In this document: positions 1-6,012 of the stretch, piece by piece
Layout of the letters: each line of letters opens with the position of its first letter
Position numbering within the stretch: position 1 is the first letter of the stretch
Source of the DNA: Sulfurimonas sp.
GTDB lineage: Bacteria > Campylobacterota > Campylobacteria > Campylobacterales > Sulfurimonadaceae
DNA length: 6,304 bases
Reading direction: 5' to 3'
Assembly (NCBI RefSeq): GCF_023228785.1
Contig: NZ_JALOAN010000063.1
Location: forward strand, 1 to 6,304
Program-made: the position numbers and the translations under genes
The notes under the pieces: model-generated
The model's database searches: none
The model's input: the letters and a program-made list of their open reading frames with translations, nothing else
What the model was told of the DNA's origin: nothing

Positions 1-22
1 TTCTTCTACTTTGTAAATACAT
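1..22 (-). CDS. Start of next psr-operon gene, possibly the Tat-exported catalytic subunit (partial)
   Basis: Only the first seven codons are inside the window, reading MYLQSRR. The ATG lies 10 bases after the psrC stop codon. An AGGGAG ribosome binding site overlaps that stop, so the gene is almost certainly translated as part of the same operon. Polysulfide/thiosulfate reductases need a large molybdopterin catalytic subunit (PsrA/PhsA) exported by the Tat pathway, with a signal usually containing S-R-R-x-F-L-K. The visible SRR fits the beginning of such a signal. No PsrA gene lies upstream of psrB, which makes a downstream one more likely. The protein identity is an inference from seven residues and context. 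The existence of a gene start here is much better supported. Confidence 0.5.
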
Positions 23-32
23 CTAATTCTCC

Positions 33-938
33 CTAACTCATTGGTAATAATTGTGGAATTGTTAGCCAAACATGCTTAACTAACCACAGACCTACAAGCG
101 CTAATAACGCTGCAAGTTTTAAAAGACTCTCGCTCTTTGAAGCTCTACTTAAGATGATAAGAAGCATCGGTAAGAGATATGTTATCCATTGACCTAACCA
201 AAACATCACTGTATATGGTCCATCACCTTTGATATATTCTAAGATAAAAGCAACTTCTTCAGCTTTCATAGGTCCAAAGATATACTCTGACATATATAGA
301 GTAAAAGACATTAAAGCACTTAGACCTAAGACTACACCTAGAGTCTTCTTAGCTTCGTAGTTTAGTTTATTGCCACCTAGCAAGATCATAAATGCTGATC
401 CAGCTAGAAGTGCTGCAAAAACCATTTGAGCCGACTCTGTTGGCATCTGCCATAGTTCACGAGCTGTACACTGTGACATAAGCGCTGCTGTATAGAGTGT
501 AACTGGGATTGCTAAAATCACTACCCAAGTTAGTATCTTGTCAAAGAGTTCATTATCTTTTTTGATAAAGCTTACAAAGGCAAGAAGGAAAAGTAATCCT
601 ACAAACAGAGTTGCCATCCATGCACCGATAGTAATCGCTGAAGATAGATGAGGATAGAAGAAAATATGCCACATTCTAAATGGTTGATGCAAGTCCGCTA
701 GAGTAAAAAGTAAAAAGATATGGATAAAGATAAGAGCTACTACGGTTGTAGGAAATCTTAAGCCTTTTACTTGATCTGGATGTGTCCTAATAAGTAAAAA
801 CAACATGAAGATAACACCAGTACCGATACTCTTCGCCCACATATTAACTGTAACCAACCAAGGCCAAACTATTCCAGGAAGTGCCACGTCTAAAGTAACC
901 ACAGCATTTGTTGCTGCTAAAATTTCATGTGCCGCCAT
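33..938 (-). CDS. psrC: NrfD/PsrC-family membrane subunit of a polysulfide/thiosulfate-type reductase
   Basis: A 301-residue, strongly hydrophobic protein with about eight predicted membrane segments, roughly at residues 20-47, 60-82, 97-124, 134-156, 167-187, 199-220, 239-265 and 270-292. This is the size and topology of the NrfD/PsrC family. Such subunits anchor the molybdopterin and iron-sulfur subunits to the cytoplasmic membrane and exchange electrons with menaquinol/quinone. A charged loop with an ADLHQPFRMWHIFF-type segment near residues 81-94 is typical of the family. The start codon overlaps the psrB stop as TAATG, with GGAGGAG upstream, so the two genes are translationally coupled. 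The exact substrate (polysulfide, sulfur, thiosulfate, or oxidation of a sulfur compound) cannot be told from this subunit alone. The family call is firm and the symbol is by context. Confidence 0.88.
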   Translation of the reverse strand: MAAHEILAATNAVVTLDVALPGIVWPWLVTVNMWAKSIGTGVIFMLFLLIRTHPDQVKGLRFPTTVVALIFIHIFLLFTLADLHQPFRMWHIFFYPHLSSAITIGAWMATLFVGLLFLLAFVSFIKKDNELFDKILTWVVILAIPVTLYTAALMSQCTARELWQMPTESAQMVFAALLAGSAFMILLGGNKLNYEAKKTLGVVLGLSALMSFTLYMSEYIFGPMKAEEVAFILEYIKGDGPYTVMFWLGQWITYLLPMLLIILSRASKSESLLKLAALLALVGLWLVKHVWLTIPQLLPMS

Positions 939-1576
939 TAGTGCGCTCCTCCTACTGGAAGTGTAGTTATATTGTTAAACAGTGAAAAACCTTCTACTCT
1001 CTTTGAAGCAAGAGGATTTAAGCTAACATTACCACCATTTACATAGAAGTGATGAGGGTTTGTACCTTTTTCTGGTTTTCTAACCTGAACATTACTTTGG
1101 TTCTTTTGGATATATTTAGAGATGTTTGATGTTGGATCATCCAAGTCGCCAAAAATATTTGCCTGAACTGGACAAGCAACTACACATGATGGCATCATTG
1201 AAGATGCAACGCGGTGTGCACAGTAAGTACACTTATCTGCAGTTTGCGTTTGAGGATCTATATAAATCGCACCATAAGGACAAGCCATAACACAACCTGC
1301 ACAGCCAATACAGCGTTCTTTATCAATATTGACAATCCCATTTTCCAAATAATGCAAAGCACTTACTGGACAAATTCTCACACAAGGAGCATTCTCACAG
1401 TGATTACATCTAAGAGGGGTAAAAGTTCTTTTTGTCTCTGGGAAAGTTCCCACATCCACATACTTAACACGAAGTCTCCATGTACTAAGTGGCACTTCAT
1501 TTTCCACTTTACATGCGATCTCACATCCTTTACATCCCATACACAGATGCAAATCAACTAGGAAACCTAATTGCAT
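938..1576 (-). CDS. psrB: Four-cluster [4Fe-4S] ferredoxin-like electron-transfer subunit (PsrB/PhsB type)
   Basis: A 212-residue protein with sixteen cysteines in four ferredoxin-type groups: C12/C15/C18/C22 (CMGCKGCEIAC), C57/C60/C65/C69 (CNHCENAPCVRICP), C89/C92/C95/C99 (CIGCAGCVMACP) and C116/C119/C131/C135 (CTYC then CVVACP). This is the classical DmsB/PsrB/NrfC arrangement that carries electrons between the membrane quinol subunit and the molybdopterin subunit. There is no signal peptide: the N-terminus goes straight into the first cluster, as expected for a subunit exported together with a Tat-bearing partner. The ATG is preceded by AAGGAG at 5 bases and the gene ends by overlapping psrC. 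Upstream lies a 274-bp non-coding gap, so it is the first gene of its operon. Related DMSO-reductase-family complexes share this subunit, so the substrate is inferred. Confidence 0.9.
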   Translation of the reverse strand: MQLGFLVDLHLCMGCKGCEIACKVENEVPLSTWRLRVKYVDVGTFPETKRTFTPLRCNHCENAPCVRICPVSALHYLENGIVNIDKERCIGCAGCVMACPYGAIYIDPQTQTADKCTYCAHRVASSMMPSCVVACPVQANIFGDLDDPTSNISKYIQKNQSNVQVRKPEKGTNPHHFYVNGGNVSLNPLASKRVEGFSLFNNITTLPVGGAH

Positions 1577-1590
1577 ATACTCTCCTTTTG

Positions 1591-1606
1591 CCTAAATCGT
1601 TTTAGG
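1591..1606. promoter_or_regulatory. Short inverted repeat in the psrB leader
   Basis: CCTAAA and TTTAGG, separated by four bases, form a perfect 6-bp inverted repeat directly upstream of the psrB ribosome binding site. It may be an operator or a small leader hairpin controlling the psr operon. The rest of the 1577-1850 gap is very AT-rich. I see no convincing -35/-10 pair there, although TATAAC at 1657-1652 and TATAAT at 1807-1802 on the minus strand could be -10 boxes. Function is inferred from position only. Confidence 0.3.
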
Positions 1607-1850
1607 ACATTTTCTATTCATAACCATAACTAATACACTTAAAAAGAAGCCGTTATAGTGCTAAACTAGGCTCTTTTACGTATGAAAAATAGTATCAAAG
1701 TAATCTTAAATTAGTTATAAATAAGTGATAATTTTTTGATAAATAGCTTTTGTTGGGTAATTTTGCTATCTACTTAAAGAATAGTTTGTAATTAAGTATT
1801 AATTATAATTCTTTAGTAAAAAAAACTTTACCTAAATAACAATTTTTAAC

Positions 1851-2930
1851 TTATGTGGCATTTTTTAGATGAATAAGTGTAAAGTCATCATTAAATTTAT
1901 AGTCATTTAAAGAGTTAGTTATGGAGTCAATTAGGGCTGGATTTTCTATTATTTCTTTAGGTTTAAACTGCTCTTGGTCTTTATAAGAATGCTCTACTAC
2001 CCCATCACTATGTATTATCATAGATTGCCACTTTGAAATATTTAGTTTTGAAGGTTTTGGAGTTTTTGAAAAATTCATAAATGGCAGATTGTTTGCTTTT
2101 ACTCCATATACATTGTCATCAAACTTTACTTTAAATGGATACATCCCACCTGAAACATAAGATAGCTTTGTAGATCTTGGATTTATTAAAATCATTGTAT
2201 ATGAGAGTTGTTCTAGATCTCCTAAGAAACTTTTTATGATAGGAAAAATCTTCTTACACATCTTTTTTAAACTCTGTTTTCCTTTTATCATCTCTTTTAT
2301 GGTTGCAGATGTGGCAAAAACAGTCAAAGCAGGTGAAACTCCATGCCCTTGACCATCAAGTAAATAGATAAAAGTTGAGCCATCTTCTCTTTTAAATATA
2401 GAGTAAAAATCTCCACTTAAAATATCTGATGGATGATATATAACTTTACAACGATCTGACTCAAACTCGTTGACAATGCCACTTTGAAGCTTGTTTCTTG
2501 CTATATATTGTTGAGAATTTCCATACTCAAGTAGATTTTGCACCTTAGTATTTAACTCTCTTAGTTCTGTAATATCGTGACGGATGGATATATACTCTAA
2601 GATATCTCCATCTTTTGATAGTATTGGATATATGTAAGCGTTTACTATATAAAAAGTTCCATCTTTTTTTCTATTTGTAACGACTCCACGCCAAATTTTT
2701 TTAGCTTGTATGGTTTCCCAAAGTTCTTTAAAAAACTCTTTTGGTGTATCTGGATTTCGAAGGATAGAGTGAGGACGACCGAGGAGTTCTTCTAAAGGGT
2801 AACCAGAAACCTCAACGAACTTATCATTTGCGTAAGTGATTGTTCCCAGCAGGTCTGACTTTGATACAATATTACTCTCATCAACTATTTGTCTATACTG
2901 TTTGAGAATATTTGATTCATCTGTTTGCAT
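1851..2930 (-). CDS. PAS sensor - SpoIIE/PP2C-type serine phosphatase
   Basis: A 359-residue soluble signalling protein. Residues about 10-125 form a PAS domain of the Aer/redox-sensor kind (ITYANDKFVEVSGY, then GRPHSILRNPDTP, then a W80-containing segment and DGTFYIVNAYIYPI). Residues about 125-148 look like a helical linker. Residues about 150-356 form a SpoIIE/PP2C-like phosphatase with its metal-binding motifs intact: SGDFY with D174, DGQGHG at 192-197, HSDGVVE with D309, and NDDF with D348/D349. Such enzymes dephosphorylate anti-sigma-factor antagonists or similar phosphoserine partners in response to the PAS signal. No kinase or STAS partner is in the window. A flavin or redox signal is suggested by the Aer-like PAS motif but not proven. 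The ATG at 2930 lacks a strong Shine-Dalgarno. Upstream ATGs at 2938 and 2935 are out of frame. The gene lies upstream of psrB on the same strand, but the 274-bp gap argues against one operon. Confidence 0.85.
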   Translation of the reverse strand: MQTDESNILKQYRQIVDESNIVSKSDLLGTITYANDKFVEVSGYPLEELLGRPHSILRNPDTPKEFFKELWETIQAKKIWRGVVTNRKKDGTFYIVNAYIYPILSKDGDILEYISIRHDITELRELNTKVQNLLEYGNSQQYIARNKLQSGIVNEFESDRCKVIYHPSDILSGDFYSIFKREDGSTFIYLLDGQGHGVSPALTVFATSATIKEMIKGKQSLKKMCKKIFPIIKSFLGDLEQLSYTMILINPRSTKLSYVSGGMYPFKVKFDDNVYGVKANNLPFMNFSKTPKPSKLNISKWQSMIIHSDGVVEHSYKDQEQFKPKEIIENPALIDSITNSLNDYKFNDDFTLIHLKNAT

Positions 2931-2961
2931 GACATCATCTTTATAAACAAATTTTAATTTA

Positions 2962-3117
2962 TTATAAAAAATTATAACTGTTTAAAAAAGTAAAGTCAAT
3001 ATCATGGGCATTCAAAGTTTTTTTATCTTTAATAGTTCCTGCCCAATAAAAATCATAAGCATCTTCAACATTAAGTATTTCAATTGAATCAATATTGTAA
3101 GCTTGTTCAATTTTCAT
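2962..3117 (-). CDS. 51-residue hypothetical ORF overlapping the toxin remnant stop, possibly truncated
   Basis: An ORF starting MKIEQAYNIDSIEI whose ATG overlaps the TGA of the RelE-like remnant (ATGA junction), with a weak AGAGAA upstream. The first 30 residues (acidic and aromatic, DAYDFYWAGTIKDKK) look protein-like. The last third (DIDFTFLNSYNFL) is less convincing. After KDKK the -1 frame reads F-E-C-P and then a TGA stop, which looks more like natural protein than the current frame, so this may be the frameshifted N-terminal stub of a longer gene. I do not recognise the family. It lies 31 bp upstream of the PAS-SpoIIE start on the same strand and could be co-transcribed with it. Confidence 0.45.
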   Translation of the reverse strand: MKIEQAYNIDSIEILNVEDAYDFYWAGTIKDKKTLNAHDIDFTFLNSYNFL

Positions 3118-3323
3118 GTTTCTCTAGCCTGTTGTCTATGTCTAAAATCAACTACTACTACGATAAGCTTGTCATCTTTGATAAGATAAAAAAGTCTATA
3201 ATTTCCAATTCTATATCTATAGTAGCCCTCAAGACTATCTTTTAGTTTTTTAATATTAGTTCCATAAAAAGGGTTTTCTCTAAGTTGAGGATAAACAAAA
3301 TTTTTAAATTTTGAACAAGCTTT
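3114..3323 (-). pseudogene. RelE/ParE-type toxin remnant, N-terminus missing
   Basis: Reading the frame whose stop is TGA at 3116-3114 gives 65 residues beginning KFKNFVYPQL and continuing through NPFYGTNIKKL, YYRYRIGNYRLFYLI and VVVVDFRHR. This is the C-terminal two thirds of a RelE/ParE-superfamily toxin, including the conserved YRxRxGxYRxxY core and the terminal HR, which in active relatives carry RNA- or target-binding residues. The first 25-30 residues of the family (first strand and helix) are absent. Two stop codons (TGA, TAA at 3329-3324) lie just upstream in this frame and there is no start codon, so it is not translatable as a toxin. It sits immediately downstream of, and out of frame with, the antitoxin gene. 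Non-function is inferred from the missing start. Confidence 0.72.
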
Positions 3324-3493
3324 TTATCACCCATAATTTCTGCCATCTCTTCATTTTCTACAAATTGTGATGATGTTAAATATTGTATTGTTGCAAATTC
3401 TATAAAGTTTGAAAGGTTTCGTTTTTGACCTTGGGCTGCGAGTTTAATCATATCGTAGACAGAATCATCTACTCTCATAGTTACTGTTTTCAT
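3242..3493 (-). CDS. RelB/CopG-like antitoxin, C-terminus replaced by out-of-frame toxin sequence
   Basis: The ATG at 3493 (MKTVTMRVDDSVYDM) is preferred over an upstream in-frame GTG at 3514. An AGGTG ribosome binding site lies just before it, and MKTVTMRVDD is the usual start of ribbon-helix-helix antitoxins. Residues 1-45 form the DNA-binding domain (strand TVTMRVDD, helix, then NLSNFIEFATIQYL) and residues up to about 64 (EEMAEIMGDKKLVQNLK) look like the normal linker. The last 19 residues are not antitoxin sequence: they read the RelE remnant in a different frame. The toxin-neutralising tail is therefore lost, although the protein could still bind DNA. Length (83 residues) is near the family norm only by chance. 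Confidence 0.7.
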   Translation of the reverse strand: MKTVTMRVDDSVYDMIKLAAQGQKRNLSNFIEFATIQYLTSSQFVENEEMAEIMGDKKLVQNLKILFILNLEKTLFMELILKN

Positions 3494-3496
3494 AAT

Positions 3497-3526
3497 ACAC
3501 CTGTGGAGATTCACTCACAAGGGTGT
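3497..3526. promoter_or_regulatory. Inverted repeat in the antitoxin leader covering the ribosome binding site
   Basis: ACACC+TGTG (3497-3505) can pair with CACA+GGTGT (3516-3519 and 3522-3526), leaving a ten-base loop and a two-base bulge. In the minus-strand transcript the AGGTG Shine-Dalgarno of the antitoxin lies in this stem. It could be the operator of the ribbon-helix-helix antitoxin or an RNA hairpin limiting translation. Seen as a repeat; function is inferred. Confidence 0.35.
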
Positions 3527-3566
3527 TGCTTGATTACCTTTAAATTAAGTCTTGTATCTTGGAAGC

Positions 3567-3585
3567 TAACGGGGGCGCGGATCAG
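3567..3585 (+). repeat. Left copy of GC-rich direct repeat flanking the AbiEi-HipA module
   Basis: TAACGGGGGCGCGG followed by ATCAG matches the stretch at 6014-6032 at 17 of 19 positions in the same orientation. The motif stands out sharply from the AT-rich surroundings. Its inverse also occurs at 6130-6143. It lies just past the 3' end of the AbiEi-like gene. On the minus strand it ends CGCGCCCCCGTTAGC, which resembles the 3' end of an integron attC site (core GTTAGC), but I find no convincing matching 5' half here, so it is a partial or degenerate copy. Confidence 0.6.
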
Positions 3586-3588
3586 CGA

Positions 3589-3617
3589 ATTATACTAATT
3601 TAAAGTAAGATGAACAA
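3589..3617 (-). promoter_or_regulatory. Sigma-70-type promoter for the relB-like antitoxin
   Basis: On the minus strand TTGTTC (3617-3612) and a perfect TATAAT (3594-3589) are separated by 17 bases. Transcription would start near 3582, inside the GC-rich repeat, and give a leader of about 90 bases before the antitoxin ATG at 3493. Half of the promoter therefore sits inside the putative cassette end, so insertion of the neighbouring module may have supplied or altered it. Confidence 0.5.
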
Positions 3618-3640
3618 AAATAAAACACCATTTAACTCTT

Positions 3641-4504
3641 TTACATCACATACATCTTCCAATAAGGGATATAAGTGTAGTTTACTTGATTCTTATCAGT
3701 ATAGAAATCAAATTCTGATATACGCTCTTTGAACTTGTACAGTTCTTCTTTATTAAACCCTATCTCTTCTAATATATAGCCTATACTTTGATAATATGGG
3801 TAAATAAAATCAAATTTTTCAACTATTTCAAAAACTTCATCAATATTAATGTAATCTTTAATTTTTGAAAACACACCTATGACTTCTTTTGAGTTTCTAA
3901 AGTACTGTACATTAACTACCATTTCTACAAGTGCTCTGTTCACATTTGAAACTCTAACCCCTTTGACTTCTACAACACCAAAGTCTTTAGTATTTTTTGG
4001 TTCTAAAAAAACTATATGTTTATTATTGTATTTTCCAATTTTATGAGTTCTTCTATAATCTTTTGCAAATGCGTTATCGATAGCCTTTTGTGTCAATTCA
4101 GGATTACTATAGAAATCTTTAGATGTTTGCTCTTGTGATACAAATACAAAATCATCTCTATACGATGATAAGCCTTGGTAATTAAGACTGCTACTCATAG
4201 AAAGGAAAGCTCTTTTCTTTGATGCAACCAACAACTTTTCATCTGATAGGTCCTTATGAAAAGAGTACCTGGTAATATATCCTCCATCTAAAAACACACT
4301 GAAGGAAAGCAGACCAATATCTACTAGTCGATCATAGAACTTATTTGATGTCATAGAGTAAGAAACTAAACCCTTGTCTTTTAGACTACTTAACAAAGCC
4401 TTTAAATCCACCAGACTGTAAGAATCATGTTGTTTAGCAATTGACTTTATTTCATCTCTATTTTTACTAAAGTAATCTTGCCTCATAAATTTATACTTCC
4501 CCAT
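3641..4504 (-). CDS. AbiEi-like winged-helix antitoxin/regulator paired with HipA
   Basis: A 287-residue protein. Residues about 10-90 look like a winged-helix DNA-binding domain (DEIKSIAKQHDSYSLVDLKALL, then KFYDRLVDIGLLSFSV and GGYITRYSF). Residues about 95-285 resemble the AbiEi-type C-terminal region, including VKGVRVSNVNRALVEMV near 182-198. AbiEi-family proteins are antitoxins and autorepressors of type IV systems, and similar genes are also found next to HipA-like kinases. The gene is divergent from a hipA-family gene across a 92-bp gap with a perfect palindrome. The ATG at 4504 has no Shine-Dalgarno. An in-frame ATG at 4486 (MRQDYFSKNRDEIKS) is preceded by GGGGAAG at about 9 bases and may be the true start. 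TTGACA at 4525-4520 and TATAAC at 4512-4507 on this strand are only 7 bases apart, so no proper promoter is evident. The family call is by pattern, not search. Confidence 0.62.
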   Translation of the reverse strand: MGKYKFMRQDYFSKNRDEIKSIAKQHDSYSLVDLKALLSSLKDKGLVSYSMTSNKFYDRLVDIGLLSFSVFLDGGYITRYSFHKDLSDEKLLVASKKRAFLSMSSSLNYQGLSSYRDDFVFVSQEQTSKDFYSNPELTQKAIDNAFAKDYRRTHKIGKYNNKHIVFLEPKNTKDFGVVEVKGVRVSNVNRALVEMVVNVQYFRNSKEVIGVFSKIKDYINIDEVFEIVEKFDFIYPYYQSIGYILEEIGFNKEELYKFKERISEFDFYTDKNQVNYTYIPYWKMYVM

Positions 4505-4535
4505 ATGTTATAAACAATTTGTCAAGTTCAGCTAT

Positions 4536-4564
4536 TTGACTTTTAATGAGTATATGGATATAAT
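4536..4564 (+). promoter_or_regulatory. Near-consensus sigma-70 promoter of hipA
   Basis: TTGACT (4536-4541), a 17-base spacer and a perfect TATAAT (4559-4564). Transcription would start around 4571, inside the palindrome, leaving a leader of about 25 bases. Such a strong promoter in front of a toxin gene implies tight repression, most simply by a protein bound at the overlapping palindrome. Confidence 0.75.
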
Positions 4565-4584
4565 TAAGTATATATACTTAATTA
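4561..4584. promoter_or_regulatory. Perfect 24-bp palindrome, candidate operator between abiEi-like gene and hipA
   Basis: The half-site TAATTAAGTATA is followed directly by its exact reverse complement, giving 24 uninterrupted palindromic bases. It begins inside the hipA -10 box and covers the predicted start site, ending 12 bases before the hipA TTG start. A dimer bound here would block RNA polymerase at the hipA promoter. The likely binder is the divergent AbiEi-like protein, by analogy with autoregulation in AbiE and HipBA systems. The repeat is seen directly; the binder is inferred. Confidence 0.7.
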
Positions 4585-4596
4585 ATAAGGGAAGTC

Positions 4597-5919
4597 TTGA
4601 AAATTTATGTAATCAAAAACAGCTCTCCAATAGGAAGACAAAGCTGGTATACATTTTAATTATTTATCCGGTGTAAATAAAAAACATTATCTAATTGGTA
4701 TAAAAAAACAGAACAATACTTCAAAAACTCTTTTCCCTATTTTTGAGAATCTTCTTCCAGAGCATGAACAGCTTGAGTTAATAAAAGTAAGATATAAAAT
4801 AAAAGGTCTTATTGAGCCATTGCTGCACCTTGATAATATTCATGGTAGTTTTGAGTTTTATTCGCAAGAGGACTTTAAAAGTTTTACAGCAGTACCAGGT
4901 GAAGTGTTCTCATTCGCCCAAGAAAAAGAGAGTATTTTAGAACAAAACTACACTTATCCAAATATACTAGACGATTATACAATTGATATTGATGATAAAA
5001 AGATATATCCAGTTGGACTACATGGTAGTAAAGCTATTGGGATAAGTGGCTATCAATATAAGTTCAGTATTTCAGTAGACAAAGAGACGAAAATTATCTC
5101 CCATAATGAAGAAGAAGATGGCGATTACATAATGAAGCCATACAACACCGACAATCTAATTTACGACGCAACCTCATCTTTTAGTCAATGAGCATATCTT
5201 TATGACTCTAGCAAGGGATTTTGGGTTTAGCATTCCATACAATGCAATTATTAAACATAAAACAAGATTACCTTTACATTATAAAGGGATTTGACAGATA
5301 TAAAGGGAGCAAGATAGATCATCATGAAATTCTTACTTTAATAGGGAAGAATTCTTCAGAGAAATATAATATCACTGCATTAGAAGCAATGAAAAAAGCT
5401 GCTGAATATCTTAACAAAGATGAGATGTTAGAACTATTTAGATTTTTCGTTTTCTCTGCCATAATATCACATGGGGACTTACATGCAAAAAACATATCTT
5501 TAATCTACAAATCAAGTGCACCAGATGAAAGAGATATGACTCTTGCTCCTTATTACGATATATCAACAATCAAGTTCTATAAAGACACTTCTGAACATGA
5601 TATTGGTATGGCTGTAAGGAATAAAAATACAAATATAAAAAGAGAAGATTTAATATGGCTTGCTGATAAGTTTGATATAGATGAGGAGGTGGGTAAAAGT
5701 GTTATTGAAGAGATAGGATTAAAGTTCCTCAATACATTTGAAAACTATATTGACCTTCTTCCTGGAAAAATCAAAGCTCTGAAGATAATTACAAACAGAT
5801 TTGGATACAGTAAACCCTTTGAAGAGACATTGAGAAAATATTATAAACAAAGGGTATTGTATTTAAAGAAATATATGCAAGTCGAAGTCAAGGAAGATGA
5901 GAAAAGCATTTGGGAATAA
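4597..5919 (+). pseudogene. hipA: HipA-family Ser/Thr kinase toxin broken by three +1 frameshifts
   Basis: Translation begins at TTG 4597 (AAGGG ribosome binding site at 4587-4591) and reads KIYVIKNSSPIGR, but stops at TAA 4657. Protein similarity continues in three further frames: about 4658-5180 (LFPIFENLLPE N-terminal motif; GISG ATP loop; YIMKP lysine), 5181-5262 (LVNEHIFMTLARDFGFSIP) and 5263-5919 (YIIKGFDRYKG; HGDLHAKN catalytic loop; APYYD metal-binding segment). Dropping one base from TTTT 4654-4657, TTTT 5179-5182 and AAAA 5259-5262 gives one unbroken 439-residue protein. That is the length of E. coli HipA (440). In that product GISG falls at 148-151, the Lys at 180, catalytic Asp/Asn at 293/298 and the metal Asp at 320. 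HipA kinases phosphorylate a translation component (GltX in E. coli) and cause growth arrest. As written the gene is dead. It may be a true pseudogene or contain homopolymer sequencing errors. Confidence 0.85.
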
Positions 5920-5934
5920 CTACATAAAGTTATT
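5915..5934 (+). repeat. Small hairpin over the hipA stop codon
   Basis: AATAACT and AGTTATT with a six-base loop form a perfect 7-bp stem that includes the hipA TAA stop. It is AT-rich and lacks a following T-tract, so it is a weak candidate terminator at best. It might protect the mRNA end. Confidence 0.3.
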
Positions 5935-5953
5935 AACATTAGAGAATTGCATA

Positions 5954-5985
5954 GTAGCAATCAAGTCTTGAAAAAGACATGCTAC
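5954..5985 (+). repeat. Two-tier hairpin downstream of hipA
   Basis: GTAGC (5954-5958) pairs with GCTAC (5981-5985). Inside, GTCTT (5965-5969) pairs with AAGAC (5974-5978), closed by a GAAA tetraloop. Possible 3' RNA structure or weak terminator of the hipA transcript. No T-run follows, so intrinsic termination is not supported. Confidence 0.35.
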
Positions 5986-6012
5986 CTAAATTATACCCAC
6001 TTTCTTAGTAGT

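Noticed and set aside
1214..1561. Plus-strand open frame of 115 codons
   Set aside because: It lies entirely opposite psrB, whose 16 cysteine-motif residues make it clearly the real gene.
1812..1836. TTTAGTAAA / TTTACCTAAA imperfect hairpin after the PAS-SpoIIE gene as a terminator
   Set aside because: The stem is all A/T apart from two pairs, has a bulge, and is not followed by a T-run in the transcript direction, so intrinsic termination is not supported.
4820..5919. Two separate hypothetical genes (4820-5191 and 5221-5919)
   Set aside because: Both begin at internal TTG codons without ribosome binding sites and carry consecutive parts of one HipA fold. They are fragments of the frameshifted gene.
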